DNA of 6,099 bases from Xanthobacteraceae bacterium. Lineage in GTDB: Bacteria > Pseudomonadota > Alphaproteobacteria > Rhizobiales > Xanthobacteraceae. Below, piece after piece: positions 5,762 through 6,099 of the stretch. A model generated the notes under the pieces. It did no database searches, was not told the origin of the DNA, and saw only the letters and a list, made by a program, of their open reading frames with translations. Within the stretch, counting starts at the first letter, position 1, and each line of letters begins with the position of its first letter. The DNA lies in the NCBI GenBank assembly GCA_030043175.1, contig JASHYD010000610.1, forward strand, positions 1 to 6,099. Reading direction: 5' to 3'. The position numbers were made by a program, and so were the translations under genes.

Positions 5762-6099
5762 TCATCTCTTGGCCCGCGACATAACGCCCCCCGCAGCGGG
5801 CGCCTCGGTCGCCAGAATACTCCACAGCACGTTGCTCAGGTCCAATCCGGGATATTTGACCTTGTTCACGGCATCAGCGAGCGTCTCCAGACCGAACCTC
5901 CTCACCATGTCTCTCGACCCATAGGTCCGTCCGATCGAGGAGCCCGCGTGACCCGTGAGTGCGTCGTGCAGGTCCTCGCTAACGCGGGCAGCGCGCGCAG
6001 CATCTTTAAAGCCGTGTCGGAACGAGTGGAACACACTGTTCTTGATCCCTAATTGCCGCTTGTAATCTCCGAACCAGTGCGACCACGCGTCTCCGAAGC
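5762..6099 (-). CDS. Tyrosine recombinase (phage-type integrase), C-terminal catalytic part
   Basis: This enzyme cuts and rejoins DNA through a covalent phosphotyrosine and would integrate or excise an island or phage. Only the last 111 residues are in the window; the frame is open to the right edge at 6099, so the N-terminus lies beyond it. Visible active-site elements are H24-S-F-R27 in VFHSFRH (the HxxR box), His50 in LTGHAG, and the nucleophile Tyr59 in GRTYGS nine residues later, the expected spacing. The end KVKYPGLDLSNVL resembles the C-terminus of a group of integrases common in rhizobia, followed here by about 20 further residues (WSILATEAPAAGGVMSRAKR). A GTG at 6034 is only an internal codon and not a credible start. 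No lesion is seen in the visible part. Confidence 0.88.
   Translation of the reverse strand, partial: FGDAWSHWFGDYKRQLGIKNSVFHSFRHGFKDAARAARVSEDLHDALTGHAGSSIGRTYGSRDMVRRFGLETLADAVNKVKYPGLDLSNVLWSILATEAPAAGGVMSRAKR

Overview
The window looks like accessory DNA from a high-GC alphaproteobacterium, probably of the Hyphomicrobiales (Bradyrhizobium-, Mesorhizobium- or Methylobacterium-like). This rests on three things recognised from sequence alone: a pyruvate/indolepyruvate-type decarboxylase, an IS21-family element with GATGTCGCCCA/GAAGCCGCCCA terminal repeats, and an integrase whose C-terminus reads KYPGLDLS. No marker fixes the genus.

Layout. Positions 1-421 hold no convincing gene. Positions 422-2129 (+) are a full-length thiamine-diphosphate 2-oxoacid decarboxylase. 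It keeps every catalytic motif but carries an in-frame amber codon (536-538) and a frameshift (about 1337-1343), so it is called a pseudogene. Positions 2130-2346 are a gene-poor spacer. About 2347-5486 is an IS21-family insertion sequence whose istA and istB lie on the minus strand. Each end carries five copies of a roughly 23-bp repeat in inverted orientation. Positions 5487-5761 are noncoding and contain short repeated words. From 5762 to the window edge (minus strand) lies the C-terminal catalytic part of a tyrosine recombinase that continues outside the window.

The genes do not form one pathway. istA (DDE transposase) and istB (AAA+ helper ATPase) are a translationally linked transposition pair. 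The integrase suggests a genomic island or integrated element. The decaying decarboxylase fits a mobile-element-rich, poorly constrained region.

The part least explained by known features is about 500 bp inside the IS, between the left repeat array and the end of istB. The first 290 bp of it (2481-2770) is a run of hairpins in close succession, including a GGGA tetraloop hairpin. It ends in a GC-rich hairpin followed by TTTCTT, a terminator on the plus strand, opposite to istAB. It reads as a structured noncoding RNA carried by the transposon. Its family could not be established from sequence alone.
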